Of a DNA stretch of 64,000 nucleotides, positions 21,751-34,192 are shown one piece after another. A program made the translations under genes and the position numbers. Position 1 is the first letter of the stretch. Each line of letters opens with the position of its first letter. Under the pieces are notes generated by a model. It was not told the DNA's origin. It saw only the letters and a program-made list of their open reading frames with translations, and ran no database searches. This DNA comes from Rhyacophila brunnea (lineage: Eukaryota; Arthropoda; Insecta; Trichoptera; Rhyacophilidae), in assembly GCA_022495005.1 (NCBI GenBank), contig JAGYXB010001363.1, positions 62,001-126,000 of the forward strand. The letters are read 5' to 3'.

Positions 21751-23502
21751 CTAGCTGACCCGGCAAACGTTGTTCTGCCATATAAATTATGTCTAGTGAA
21801 TATTTTGGTTGTTAAATAAAAAATAACGAATGTATCGTAAGTGTGTGGGGATGGGATATATGACAGAAAGAGGAATAGAGCGCTGTAGACGATGACCGCC
21901 GATAAAACAAAAAAACATCAACCATTCATTTTCTCAATTCAAAATGAGTAATGATGTTCATAATGAATGAATTACCTGTGACAGGATCTCGTTGTTTAAT
22001 GTTTATGCAATAACTGTCTTGTCCCTTCCAGAAAATTAGCGGATATTGGAGAGCGTCCTATGAACGGTGTGTGTCAGCGATGAACTCCAGATTATTGTTT
22101 CTTCTTCGAATCACGATTTCTCGCGTCGATGTGCGGTGGCCAACCATGATTCCAGCAATGTCGTCAACAACAGGCGCATTGAATCGACGCACGTGCCCTC
22201 CAGCTGGTGTTTATCAGGATTGATGACAATAGTGTGATTGCCACTTTGCAATTCGTGCATGTGTGCTTTGAAGAATTTCAATAATTCGGTTCGTTTGGCA
22301 TTGGCAGCCATGAGCCTACTTTGTGGTATACTTGGCCTTTGATTTTGAACGTAGAATGGAATTGTTCACCATTTGCCGCAGTATTGTGAACTATTTCTGT
22401 TGCTCCGAACGAAGTCATTTGGAAGTATGAATTGAATGTGCGAATGGACTTCGTTGAATTGAACAGGTTTGAATCTGGAACCGTGCCGATGAGCAAGCCG
22501 TTCAATGGTTCTGGTGGTATCTCAAATTCTGGTAGTTGCACTTTTCCTGATGCGCAACACATCCCGGCTGACTTATGTTTGAATATAAGAGCATGACAAT
22601 GGGGACATTCTTTGTCCATAGCACCAATCAGCACTTTCGGATGAGCGGAATATTCAATATCTGGCTCGTACTCGAATGCAAGACGAAGGAACGAAGCGGA
22701 TGTAAATGCTCGATGTACTTGTTGGCGTAGTCGGTCATTTGCTCTGCGTGTGTTAACTACGAACTGGCGCGCTTGGCTCCGTTACAATTGTCGTTGTTGA
22801 TTTCGTTCAGCTCGTGCCTCTTGTGATTGAGATGCACGCAATTGCGACATGCTCACACACACGATTTTGTTATCTTGTTGGATTTGTTCGTCTGTTCTTT
22901 CTGCTCTACTATTTCGCATGTTTGTTGTTTTATTCGTTCGACGGCCCAAATGGCCCCCCTTGCGTCTTGCTGGCATTGTGCACTGTAATACACGCACACA
23001 AAATAGATAAATTAAAATAAATCATAAAAAATTTTGCACGCACTGCGTTGTGATATGCCGAATGAAATGTCAAAATGACGTGACGCTTCTCTTGAATTCT
23101 TCTCGGACGTAGCGCCATCTGTCATTCAACAACGTAAATAATTTCATTATGTTTGAAATTTATAATATATTTGAAATACGAACGACGGTTTAATTTGCTC
23201 ATACAAAAATAATAAAATCCCTATTAAAAAATGGGAGGGTGGGGGTAGGAGGGTGAAAATTTGGGGTTATAGGTCATATTTGGTGCAAAATAATAAAAAA
23301 TACAAAAAGAAATTTTCAAAAAAATAAAAGAAAATTTTTTATGGATAGAGATAGCCTAATCACCTAGCGGTATGAAATATACTTGTTGACCTATTCTCAT
23401 ACCTAACAAATATACATAAAAAAATTCATAAAAATCGGTCGAGCCATTTCGGAGGAGTGCGACCACAAACATCGTGACACGAGATTTTTATATATATAGA
23501 GA
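21751..23502 (-). mobile_element. Helitron, internally deleted, both termini present
   Basis: On the minus strand the element begins TCTCTATATATATAAAAATC and ends GGGTCAGCTAG. It is inserted exactly between a host A and T, and an 18-base hairpin (GGCAGAAC...GTTTGCC) lies 11 bases before the terminal CTAG. These are the defining Helitron termini. Inside are remnants of the N-terminal part of a RepHel protein. Rolling-circle Rep and helicase motifs are absent, so it is a 1.75-kb non-autonomous derivative. Confidence 0.92.
22097..22976 (-). pseudogene. Remnant of Helitron RepHel N-terminal region
   Basis: The remnant starts with MPARRKGGHLGRRTNK at 22976 and continues through an Arg/Gln-rich segment. 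In another frame follow EYEPDIEYSAHPKVLIGAMD and a cysteine cluster CPHCHALIFKHKSAGMCC, then VQLPEFEIPPEPL, SYFQMTSFGATE and KIKGQVYHKVGSWLPMPNEP. After a gap come FKAHMHELQSGNHTIVINPD and, in a shifted frame, RRFNAPVVDDIAGIMVG. This order matches the region upstream of the Rep domain in animal Helitrons. At least two frameshifts break it, and it ends before the Rep HUH motif. Confidence 0.85.
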
Positions 23503-23979
23503 TAACAAAGTACATCATTCAATATCCTCATAGAATTTGTCTTTAGGACACGGCTATACTCAGTATTTGCATCATGTACCCATTATATTGGCTCGCCGTT
23601 TATCCTTCGCCTTTCGAATCGGAGCGTATAGATCTCCAATATACCTAGGTCCTGACAATGTCTTCGAAAAAGGTGCTTGATTAGTTACCTCTTTCGCTTT
23701 CTGCCAGTGTTACTTGTTATTTAAGACTACATTATTTGGTTCAAGCTCTTTTCTACTCCATAATGCAAGTGGTTTCCAATCGGATTCCACGGAACCGTAG
23801 GGCTCGGCGAGAATTTGCAAAGGTTACTCCTTGAAACAAATTAGGTAATACAGGAAAAAAGGTTTAACGTTAACGTGACCTATTTTCAAATATTTTAAAG
23901 CAAAAATTAATGATAACACTAACTAAAGTCACCGCCTACTACGCACTGTTCTTTTTATTTATATTAAAGCGTTTACAAT

Positions 23980-24556
23980 TTGTACAGTAACGTTATGGGA
24001 ACGGCTAGGTTTGGTTTCAGGAATTTCGAAAAATTTTCGAGATTTTCCATCCGAATTTTGAGAATTGAAATTTTTAAAATTCGGGAAATCCCGGATAATG
24101 TTTTCTCGAGGTTCGGGATTTCTTATCAAATATTAATTGAAAAAAAAAACATTTTTCTATATGAAAAAAGTGGACAGAAAACACAAATTCAAAGACTGAT
24201 CGGGGCATTCAATTAAGCCAACGTCGAGTCAAAATAAGCGCAATTATTTAACATCAGGGAATTTTGTTTCTCAAAAGCGTTCGCGATTGTCAGACGCAGC
24301 GTTTGACAGTCTGTTTTTTCTTTTTAATTATATTTTATTTTATTAATATTTTGAATTAGTTTTGTTTTCCTACTTGTATTTTGTTTGTCTTAACATAATT
24401 AATTAAATAATAAAAACACAGATTTTAGGTTTTTTTTAAATTTCCCGATTTCTCGGGAATTAATTCTCCACAATTCTTTTCTGGAAATCCCGAATCTCGA
24501 GAATTTTGGGAAATCTCGAGATAGAGATTTTCTCGGGAAATACCAAACTCTTGTTA
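23980..24556. repeat. Degenerate repeat rich in TCTCGGGATTTCC motifs
   Basis: Many variants of an ATTTCCCGAGAA motif occur on both strands. The left GGTTTGGTTTCAGGAATTT and the right (inverted) GTTTGGTATTTCCCGAGAA resemble terminal inverted repeats. Probably an old non-autonomous DNA transposon; the open frame at 23980-24216 is a by-product of the repeat. Confidence 0.45.
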
Positions 24557-24622
24557 CGGCAGGAAATGATTTATTACTATATTGTTATGGCCTTGATGAT
24601 ACGTACTGTCAGCAGTAGCAGT

Positions 24623-24968
24623 AAGGCCCCTTTCAGACGGGACACCGGTGTCGCGCTTGATATAATATAGGAGGCCTTTGTATTCGAATAAAGGGGCCTT
24701 TGTATTATGTTTATGGACGCCCCAGAACTAATAAGTTCTAATTTACTAATTTCGCGTTATAAATTAGACTATAAAACTGGCTGCGGTAATAAAAAAGTGT
24801 ATTGGCGGCTTGAGAATGTAGCGGCCGACGAAAAAGTGTATTGGGCACGACACACGAGTGTCCCCGTCTGAACACTCCCATTTAGTTATGTGTAAATGCG
24901 GAATCTCAGCCACGCCGGTTGCTCAACATAAAGGGGACACTCGTGTGTCCCGTCTGAACGCTGCCTTA
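24623..24968. mobile_element. MITE with TTCAGACGGGACAC inverted ends
   Basis: The left end AAGGCCCCTTTCAGACGGGA and the inverted right end AAGGCAGCGTTCAGACGGGA flank about 345 bases, with TA/TAA at both borders. A third copy of the terminal motif lies inside near 24848-24872, suggesting a nested copy. Confidence 0.65.
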
Positions 24969-24988
24969 ATCCATGTACGGGTAAACGG

Positions 24989-25128
24989 GGTACAATACCC
25001 CAGTGACAGCGTTTTGCGGAGCGGGGCGCGCATATTGAACAAGTGTATACAATATGCACACTCCGCACTGCAAAACGCTGCCACTGAGGCCTTACGTTTA
25101 GGGCGCATCCAGGAACCGGTATTGTACG
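24989..25128. repeat. Large imperfect palindrome
   Basis: Arms containing CAGTGACAGCGTTTTGCGGA (25001-25036) and its inverted relative (25050-25086), extended by GTACAATACC / GGTATTGTAC, can fold into a long hairpin. Confidence 0.6.
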
Positions 25129-25880
25129 ACGTTCATCTATTGGTAATTGGTCGGATTGAACCCATATTTACGGGAAAGGACTCATTAGTTTAAATTGTGA
25201 TGGAATTTTACGACGAAACAAGTAGCAGTTCAGTAAGCTCCGCGGAGGAATGGTGGAAAGTCATCGTCACTCTTCTTGAAGATAATAATAATTATGTAGT
25301 GTCAAGTTGGTGGTAGGTTTTCATCGAAGAAGATCGATTTTATGGCGAAATGGGACTATAATTATAATCTATTCGGATAAATTCTGCTTCCATACTGTTA
25401 TATAAAATAATACAATAATCGGACGAAAACTATCCACCCAAGGCACAAGGCATGTTGCAGTTTTCTGATTAATTTAGTTACGGTACAGTACCTATTTTTT
25501 GGCTAACCATTAAAGGCCCTTCTACTTGTGGATGTGGTTCGAGTATGAAAATTACAAGTTCTTTCAACGAGTGGTCTGATCCAGAGCAAGCAACATTCAT
25601 CGTAAAAGTTATTTTAATATAGCACCAAGTATTGGAGGTCTTCGATACTAGGGTAATAGAAGATTTTTTTTATTTTGTATAGAATTTAATACAAATTTAT
25701 TGTTTAGTAAAATGTGAAAGAAAAGGTTGCCAATCACTGAATTTTAGATGACCATTCGTGTACGCGTTTGCATTACATATACTGAAATGTCAAATATGGC
25801 ATGGCAGCTATAAAGAATGGTGTAGATACTTCGTTGAAACAATTCGATTTTGTGCGTTTTGTCAAGAGTACCAACAGAAC

Positions 25881-26277
25881 GGGTCTAGGACGATTTGGCA
25901 CCGGACAACTGGACGCCACGGAATTCGAACATAATTAGACGTTAGGTACTTATAGGTACTTTAAAAAAAATATTCAATATTATTTAAATGATTATATTAT
26001 GATTTAATAGTTGGTGGGAATTTAAATATGCAGACGTAAACAATGATTTAATCGTGCATATGTTTAAGTTCCAACGAAAAAGGAATTTTTTTATTTTATA
26101 TAAAGCCTTTATGCATGGTAATTCTCAATCTGCGATAAAGAATACATTGTGTTAAGAGTAAAATGAATTGACAATACTTACTACTTAACTAATTAAAATA
26201 CCTCGTCTACGTTCTGTATACGTGTCTACGACAGTGCGGCGTCCAATTGTCCGGAGGCCAGTCGTCCCATTTCCCCC
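25881..26277. mobile_element. MITE with ~45-bp inverted repeats and ACAGAAC duplication
   Basis: Both ends share GGACGA-T-TGGC--CCGGACAA-TGGACGCC in opposite orientation. The 7-base ACAGAAC flanks at 25874-25880 and 26278-26284. No coding remnant. Confidence 0.75.
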
Positions 26278-26431
26278 ACAGAACTGATTAATTCCCTGGG
26301 CAAGACTTTTTTTCTTAGAATTTTGAGTTCTGTTTGTCTAACCATGTGATGTGCAGTTTTTTTTTAATTTATACAATAGATATGAAGCATCTATATACAA
26401 ATTATTTACTCGGAATACCTAGGTCCTAGAT

Positions 26432-26804
26432 CAGTGGTTCCCAACCCTATTCTTATCAGGGGCACATTTATAGCCAACAATGGAATGGCGAGCACATTTT
26501 TTTCAGTGAAACTTACATTACACGACAGATAATTGGACACAAAATGTAATTGTGTTATTTATTAACAAAGCTATTATGTTATTATAAATGAACACCTAAT
26601 AATATAAGAAAACAGAATGACATTTTAATTAGTCTGATCTGTGGCATTGGATTTCTTCTATCAATTTTGCCTACATAAGTAATGTATGTGAATAACCTAT
26701 TCTTAAACAGCCATTTGGATTCCAATAAGAAGAGTCTCGATCTATATTTCGAATATTATCCTCATTGCATTGTCTGAGCCCTCGGGCACTGTTGGGAATC
26801 ACTG
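26432..26804. mobile_element. hAT-type MITE
   Basis: Ends CAGTGGTTCCCAACCC and inverted CAGTGATTCCCAACA, with 8-base flanks TCCTAGAT and TTCTAGAT (one mismatch), fit the hAT superfamily. Length 373 bases, non-coding. Confidence 0.8.
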
Positions 26805-27375
26805 TTCTAGATAATACAAAGATAAGGTTACGAATCTTGATGAATGGTTATTTTGGAAAGTAAGTTGGTTATTGCGTATAATTATATTTTTATAAGAAAT
26901 ATGAGGTAATTTATTGTTGATAAATAATGTATGCTACGTCAGAATTTTGATGCTAAAATACGCTAAAATCAGGGAACACAGAATTAATGGGAATTGAAAT
27001 AGGTACCTAACGGGTGTGGAGGAGTAAACAGTCAACCGATCTCGAGTGTGGAAGAATATGGGATAAACTTAAACACTTGTCAAGAATACGCTTGTACTTC
27101 GTATTGGTGTATTTGAAGGTTGCAACACACTATTGCACGTCTATGCGTGTTTCATTTTCGTATGACACTCACACATTCAAAACCCTGCTTCAAAATGTAG
27201 CATATTGGGGTGTAGCCTATCGGAATTGTTTTCTGTGACTAAAATGTATGTCTACTTATGGTTCTAAGAACATTATCCTATACCACTGTATTTGCTTAAA
27301 GTATTTGTACGAATTTGAGATGCTTTCGAATTTAAACAAGACGTATCCTCAGAAAAAGGAAGGCAGAACGTTCAC

Positions 27376-27939
27376 TTAAGCGTCAATTACATTGAGCTTC
27401 TTTACGAGCTGTTTGTTGGCGAATTTATAATCTGCCTGTAAAGTCGCCCAGTGTAAACATCGAACAAGCCAACACGCAGGTTGTAAATATTCTACCGAGA
27501 AAAGTTGAAAGCCGGTCAACTTTACACGCTACACGCCGGCGTGCGAGCCTACTGCGCCTGCGCAGTAGCAACCTCCTGGTAAAAAAACGAACTACGTTCT
27601 GTCAAAATAGCCGCTGGTTTGTGGCTTCTCAGCGAATGGAAAGTTTTGTGTGTAATCATCAAATCGCAGTAACTGAATCGCCCGCTTTTAAATTCGCCAA
27701 CAAACAGCTCGTATAGAAGCTCAATGTAATTGACGCTTTACGAGCTGTCACAGCTGCGCAGACGCAGTATGCCCACACGCCGGCGTGTAGTGTAGCGTGT
27801 AAAGTTGACCGGCTTTCAACTTTTCTCGGCAGAGTGTTAACAACCTGCTTATTAGCTTGTTCACACTGGGCGACTTTACAGGCAGATTGTAAATTCGCCA
27901 ATAAACAGCTCAACGAAGCTCAATATAATTGACGCTTAA
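27376..27939. mobile_element. Foldback element flanked by TTAA
   Basis: Arms of roughly 200 bases beginning GCGTCAATTACATTGAGC are inverted at the right end. Both termini abut TTAA (27376-27379 and 27936-27939), a piggyBac-like target. A third copy of the terminal 48 bases, inverted, lies at 27688-27736, so a shorter 357-base element is nested within. Confidence 0.75.
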
Positions 27940-29399
27940 TTATAATAATATTAAAAGTATAGATAGGTATAAGTGGATGGTGTGTTTCACGGGGATACAA
28001 TGACATTTTAGTATGTAAATAAAAATTGTTTGTAGCCAGCCACTTGGAGTTTGACTGCTTTTCATGAAAAGTTAGAAGCATCATTTTATTCATTACATTG
28101 GATTGCATTACTATAATACCTACCTATTACATGGACGATAAAATATGTAGGTATTAAATGTTGCCATTTTCATAACATATCTACCTAAATTAAACGTTTT
28201 GGCCCGACTTATCCGCTTTTAGACAATAAAAACAAAAAACAAAGAGAAATATCGATTTTTTATTAGTAATAAATAATAGATCATTTTCATAAAACCTCAT
28301 TTATCGAATGTTATAAAACAGTAAGTTAATGTAGAATTTACGGATACTGCAGTCATTGTGGCAACGCCTATCTGGAAATTATCAGTAGGATTGCCAAAAA
28401 AATAAACGAAATATGTACCTATTATGTTTTGTCTGTCAATTGCATTGAATTTATGTGATTATTTTGGTTTCAAACATATTTTTTTGACCAATTCTACTAT
28501 AAACATTTTAAAATGCTGAAAATGATACAGATTCGCGAATTTTGACGTAATTTTTTTTTTTTGTTTTGGTTTGACAAGTTTGTTTCCCTAATTTAATGGA
28601 GAAGCTTATTTTTTGTGTAATCAAAATTAAAACCAATAATATTATTGCAATAATATGGCATGACATTGATTTTCTGGCTGCATAGTAGGTACCTAGGTCC
28701 TATCCATGCAATACCTATATAGTTTTCAAAGCTGGACTTGAGTGGTTATTTTTGAAGATATTAAACGCGTTCCATGCCGGTCTGGTTATGTTATGCGACC
28801 AACTCGTCCGAGATATGCATACTTGTTGACCCGCTCGTTTTGAGTGCCATTGATGGCAATTGCTTTTGGTTCAGCAATTTGGTCTATCTTCGTTTTGTTT
28901 TCAACTAGATAGATACCTACCCAACAATATGTACGGCTTTAGTCTTCGGCGTACCTACACCCTCTGTAGGTACTTTAAACTCTTACAACTATTTATTATT
29001 ACATTGATGTTTGTAAAATTGTTTTTCATTCATTATTTTCACGATTCCATACATTTAATACTATAATCTTACTATAATATGGAATTCATATTTTCATGTA
29101 AGACGCCAAATGCTGCTTATTGAAATTACTACGGTCTCATCTTCTTGTACACTTTTTAGACACGATTGTTTATACTTCACAATCTTATCACAATATATTT
29201 TTATCATTATCAAACATCCTGCTTTTCTGTACATGTTCAAAAATATCCGCACTCGTACCGTGACACAGGAAAAGAGACAGCACTCCTGTGAGCATCGTTA
29301 TACATCTCTTTCTATCGCATGCACACCCGGCTGCCGATCCGTTCCAGCTCTTTCTCTCTTGTGCCAATTGATACATTGTATATCACCACCTGCTTCATA

Positions 29400-30078
29400 A
29401 TAAAATTAGGACGTATTTTGTAATTTAGCATCCTTTTCTGATTCACGCGTCCAATATATAGACTGTATCGGACATACGTTCTGTCTTCAATAAATAATTA
29501 CTTTGCAGTGCTAAGACATACGTATCGTAGGTTCGTTTATTCTGGCGTATTTATTTCAACTGCAGTGGGGCGTGTCTGTTCTCCTTCGCGAGCTGCGGCT
29601 GCCGCGTTTGGCCTTTCCGAACAGAAAAAGTTGCGTTGTTGAATGTTGATCGCTACTTGTTTTCGTCGGGGACCGCATACGTAATGTCGTGTCTGTCGGT
29701 ATACACAATTTATTGATGCCTATTAATTTTGCTTTCGCCACAATGAAAATGCATCAATGGTGTTAATTTACACGTATTTCTAGTGTGGTTTCTTCCCGTT
29801 ATTGTGTATTTCTGTGTTATTTGTTTGAAGTCGAAATATTCGTGGTTGTGCGTGTAGCCGTGACGTTCTCCCGCGTAGGAAAAAAACTATTGCGTGTGGA
29901 AATATTATAACTGAAAGTGTATGGGATAATCAATTCATAAATAGTGTTGGATTTAAATAAGTATTTCAATAATTTCCCCGTGTTGCATTGTTGAAAATTA
30001 AATTCCTTATCGGAGATAGATATTGCTGAATTTACGCGGGAGGCCGACGAAATGGGATGGCCGCCCTCTTCAACAGAG
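29400..30078 (+). promoter_or_regulatory. Candidate Sin3A promoter and first non-coding exon
   Basis: A GC-richer stretch (TTCGCGAGCTGCGGCTGCCG near 29588) precedes a segment ending GGATGGCCGCCCTCTTC...CAGAG with a GTAAAT donor at 30079. It lies 7.7 kb upstream of the acceptor before the Sin3A start codon, on the right strand. Assignment to Sin3A is inference. Confidence 0.4.
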
Positions 30079-30293
30079 GTAAATAAAATCTAACAAATTA
30101 CGTTATCATTCTCACTACATAACTAGAAATAATTAATACAATGTTATTCGGTCGCACCTCAGTTCAGTATAGACGCGGGCGAATATTTTGCCAGACGCTA
30201 CTCAAATAAAACTCGTGACAGCCATTGCGATAGTGTTTTGTTTTTCTTCGTTCTTGTTATTTATTTTGTTCATTTGTTCGGCTGGGTGGCAAG

Positions 30294-30333
30294 ATGGCCG
30301 ATGGCCTCCTCTCATTATCAAATCCAGTGGGAG
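30294..30333 (+). other. Possible alternative Sin3A first coding exon
   Basis: GGCAAGATGGCCGATGG gives a good start context. The frame MADGLLSLSNPVG ends in phase 1 at a GTATGTG donor. Spliced to the alternative acceptor at 37884-37885 it would read in frame into the Sin3A Met codons. Spliced to the acceptor at 37812-37813 it would hit a stop and act as an upstream ORF. Confidence 0.25.
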
Positions 30334-32186
30334 GTATGTGTACGATCGCAACACCGCGTATTATTTTGAGTGTTTGAAGGTTACGTGGGTAGGTACCTAT
30401 GTCGGTTGTTTTATATACTGCGTCTCGGATTGTAAATATAATATTTTTGGTCCCAGTTTTTACCGTTGACGGCCGCGTATTTTTATCTGGGCCACACTTT
30501 TTTGGTGTAAAAATTAGAATTCTTCTCTCTGGGAGTCCGTTATTTTGCATTTGTGTCACTTTTTATTGATCATTTTTATCGTAAAGTGGTATAATCGATC
30601 GGAAACTTTATATCGGTTCCTGTCAGTCAGTCATGGACCACATTTGGACTAGGAGACTTTTTGAAAGGTTGCTGCATCAATTTTGTTTATAAAAAATATG
30701 GAAGAGTTATCATCCAGTGGCGGATTTCCATGATGCAAATGGGATGGTTGCTTTATTAGAAAACACCAAAATCTTTTAGTCAATCGTAACAAATTAGTCA
30801 AAGCTACAATATGTAAAAAATCCTTTCAAATTGTCAACTGTCAATTAGGTACCTACTACCCATATTTTTCACATGGCCATTGCCAGTGCCACGGGCCTCC
30901 ACATATCTAAAATCGCCAATGCTGATATCGATATCCGTTACTTATACGTTTTTCTTATTTCTATCGATTGATTTTGCTTCACGAGACTTCCGTATTGTTT
31001 CAATTGAATTCGATTGAATTTTATTAGCACCTTACAGGCTGCAGGCCAAGATTCAATTTGTCCATCTTCCCTTGCTTTTGGTGGTCTTTATTTTATTTAG
31101 TTACTCACTTCACATCGTTTAACTTTTAATAATGTACTTTTATAATATGATAATTCAGAAGTATGTACATGTACCTATCTCGGCTGAGTTTCATTTATTA
31201 GTTTTCTGTGCATCTGTTTTCTTCACCAACATAAGTATAAGATTTGCATAAAATCAAATTCTGCATCCAAATCACACTCAAAATCTAGCGTTTTACAAGG
31301 TTCTTCGATACATTATTTTAAGTTTATTATTCAGGTTATCCATTGTCATTGGTGGCCTATGGCCTTTATAAATTATACATTAATCCTAACCGTATCTCGA
31401 ATATTCATAATCACTGGAAAATAAATATCTGAGCAATTTAACGGCAATGATACTACCTAAGTAGGTATACCTATATGAATATTTTTTTGATTATTAAACA
31501 ATCTTTCAATAAATGAAAAATTTTAAATTTCGTCTAAAGAAATTCTTAGATCCTCCTTATAAGTACACAGGTACACTCAGAAATTTGGTTGTCTTACGTC
31601 TGTGGACTTATATTATCATGGTTGTCAATGCTTTACAGTCTTTATACTATCACACACATACATAATGCCAGCCCCTACTTCTGTCCTTTACGCTATGTAA
31701 TAGCGATATAAAATTTCAACTGTGAGATGTTTGTTGTAGAATATCTCTTTCTCTATGTTGTCGGCTCATTGCACTGCTTGTCATCTCTCGACTGTACTTG
31801 CATGGGCCGGGTTCTGAAATGTTAGAAATTATGATGATATGCAGGAGATGCACTCCGTGATCGATGACTCGATTACCAAAACGTATATTATATATCCAGC
31901 TTGCAGTCATCCACTGCAGGTCATTGCTTTTTACCGTTTCTCTTGGATTACGTTAGGATTTTGAAGCGTTGCTGGTAATGTGGTGGCCTATTTCTTTGGT
32001 TAATGCTTGTCCTCCTAATTTAAAAGCTTTCAGGAGATGATCATATTGTTCTACTTCTCTAGGATTATATTGGTGACATATGCGGCTGAACATTACCATT
32101 ACCTTACTTTCTTCTATAATCATCGGCATTGACATACCATACAGCATATGTATTATATGAGATGAATATTAATTCTGGTAACCGGA

Positions 32187-32595
32187 CAAAACGGAACATG
32201 ACAAAACAGAACAGCCAGGGGAAAAATGAAACATTAATTTTTGTGGAATTTATTTAGGTTAGGTCATTATTTCGTTTTACCTAGTCACCCAATCATTTTG
32301 AACATATTACCTATATTTATATTGATTAAGATGAGATATCCTAAGCTTGCCGGCAACACCGAATTAAGTCCCGTTTATTTGAGGCTTTCAGCGATTAGGA
32401 TTACAGAACTTAGGTATATAATTTGATTTATTTTGGCGTATTGAAAATCTGTGCTATTAAAAAATCTATTAACATGTTAGAGATAGGACAATTTCAATAT
32501 TAAATTTATATTTTTCCTGAAAGGTCATAGTTATATTTATCGTTGTTTTGTTTTGTCATGTTCTGTTTTGTCACTGTTCTGTTTTGTCATGGAAT
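32187..32595. repeat. Inverted repeat of GACAAAACAGAACA motifs
   Basis: CATGACAAAACAGAACA at the left and repeated inverted TGTTCTGTTTTGTCATG motifs at the right bound about 400 bases. A MITE is likely; the family is unknown. Confidence 0.5.
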
Positions 32596-32830
32596 CCTTG
32601 TCGAATATTTACTTCCTATATAAAATATATCGATAATAATTTTATTCCTTTTGTGACATCCAATTCTTTTAGGTGGTGCTATCTTACCCATATTTCAAAC
32701 CAATTGGCAGGGGACCCTCTATGTTCTGATAAAACACACTTTTCATCAAACCTTTATTATTGTTCAGATCCTAGATTATTATGACAAATATTTTCATTAA
32801 TCCATCGATTGTTCAAGCTATGGTTTAAGT

Positions 32831-33778
32831 CAGGGGTCGGCAAACTCTTGGACCAAAGGAGCCAAATATGAGTGGCACAATGGTCAAAAAAAATTCTAGA
32901 GCCATACATAGGTATATTTTTATAAATATGATTTATTTAAATGAATTAATTACATTTTATAATTGTTTACTTATTAAATGAAGAAGATTTCCCGAATAAA
33001 ACTAAAGTAAATATATGTTTTTATTGTTGAAATTATTAATTATAATTTAATTAATTAATTGATAAAATTTTTACAGAATATGGATTACATACAATTTTCT
33101 CGCATTCCTTAAAACTAATGTGAACAGTGACCTGCCTTGCATTTCTTTGGAGAGTTTCTGCATGCTTGGTATGCAACTTGTTGTTTTTGATTTCAGGCGC
33201 GACTCCAAATTCTTATCGGTTATTAGGCTTCCCTAAATGCTATTTATATTGTTCATTTTTGAAAATGATATTGCTCACGTACGTATTATGTAGACTCGAA
33301 TATGAGTTCGGAAGCTATTCCATGTATTAAAAATCGTGGTATCTACCTTATGTAAATATTTTAGAGCGCTCCACTTGTGTTGTGAAATTAAATTGCATTT
33401 TTCTTTCTCGAAGTCTAAATCCTCAATTTTGGTGGCAAGACCTACAAATTTGGAGCTCCATAACACTTGCTTGTTAAATCCACCAATACAATTGTATTTC
33501 GAAAGTGATCTTGTCAATATCAAATGCAGAAAAAAATTGTCAACTTTTGCAATGGGCATTGTTGTTATTTTAAATTCAATAACAACAATCTTACCTTTTT
33601 GCATCAACCATCACGGAGGAAAAATTAGGCTCGCGATAATGGCATTATATTATAAGTGTACAAATCAATGACAAAAAATAAAAATTGTGAATTTTGCAAA
33701 AGTTTTTGTAAAAATTGTGAATTGGGAATTTGGCAAAGAGCCGCATGTGGCTCGCGAGCCGCGGTTTGCCGACCCCTG
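32831..33778. mobile_element. hAT transposon derivative with perfect 8-bp duplication
   Basis: Termini CAGGGGTCGGCAAAC on both ends in inverted orientation and GTTTAAGT flanking at 32823-32830 and 33779-33786 are diagnostic of hAT. At 948 bases it is too short for a transposase, and no hAT transposase motif is readable in either strand. Confidence 0.93.
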
Positions 33779-33824
33779 GTTTAAGTCGACGGCTATGGGC
33801 ACTTTTAATCGTTTTTGTAATTAA

Positions 33825-34192
33825 GGCTATACCTCAGTTGAGGCATGGTCTAAAAAGATCGTGGCTAGGCGATGCGCGGATTGCGGGTCGCGGGTGCAAA
33901 TGACGCATGCCGAACGAAATATAATTTGTCATATAAATCCAACATGCGTCCATTTAATGTTCTGTTTATTGTTCTATTAGTAACAATAATAATATATTCA
34001 TTGACATGTTTTCTTATTCAAGTAAATGGGTAACGTTTTTAGTCATCTTTACACGATTTAAGAATTAATACCCCCGTCGCCATCACGAAACAAATCAACG
34101 TATTCACAACTCGACATTTGCTCTCCGAATGCCAGCGAGTCCAAAATTTCGCCGCGCCTATATTTGAAAATTATTTGCCGTTTCACTGATGT
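33825..34192 (-). mobile_element. TTAA-flanked MITE family, copy 1
   Basis: Starts after TTAA with GGCTATACCTCAGTTGAGGC and, inverted, shares GCGATGAAATTTTGGACTCG-like sequence and AAATCGTGTAAAGATGA with the copies at 53.77 and 58.96 kb. The far terminus is degraded. Confidence 0.65.

Larger units (their letters stand above)
13761..29400. other. Interval between canopy and Sin3A with no supported coding gene
   Basis: Contains LINE, Helitron and MITE debris plus several GC-richer patches that may be promoters or 5' non-coding exons. One patch has a CTGTGCGCATGCGCGG motif near 14405, an NRF-1-type palindrome inside the 14.0-14.7 kb patch. The long ORFs at 14041-14717, 16543-16842, 19791-20063 and 20298-21168 have no recognisable domains and I treat them as non-coding. 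Confidence 0.5.

Noticed and set aside
24858..25193. 111-codon ORF
   Set aside because: Runs through a MITE end and a palindrome; no domain.
33275..33671. ORFs of about 110 codons on both strands inside the hAT element
   Set aside because: Mirror frames over the same bases; no hAT transposase motifs.
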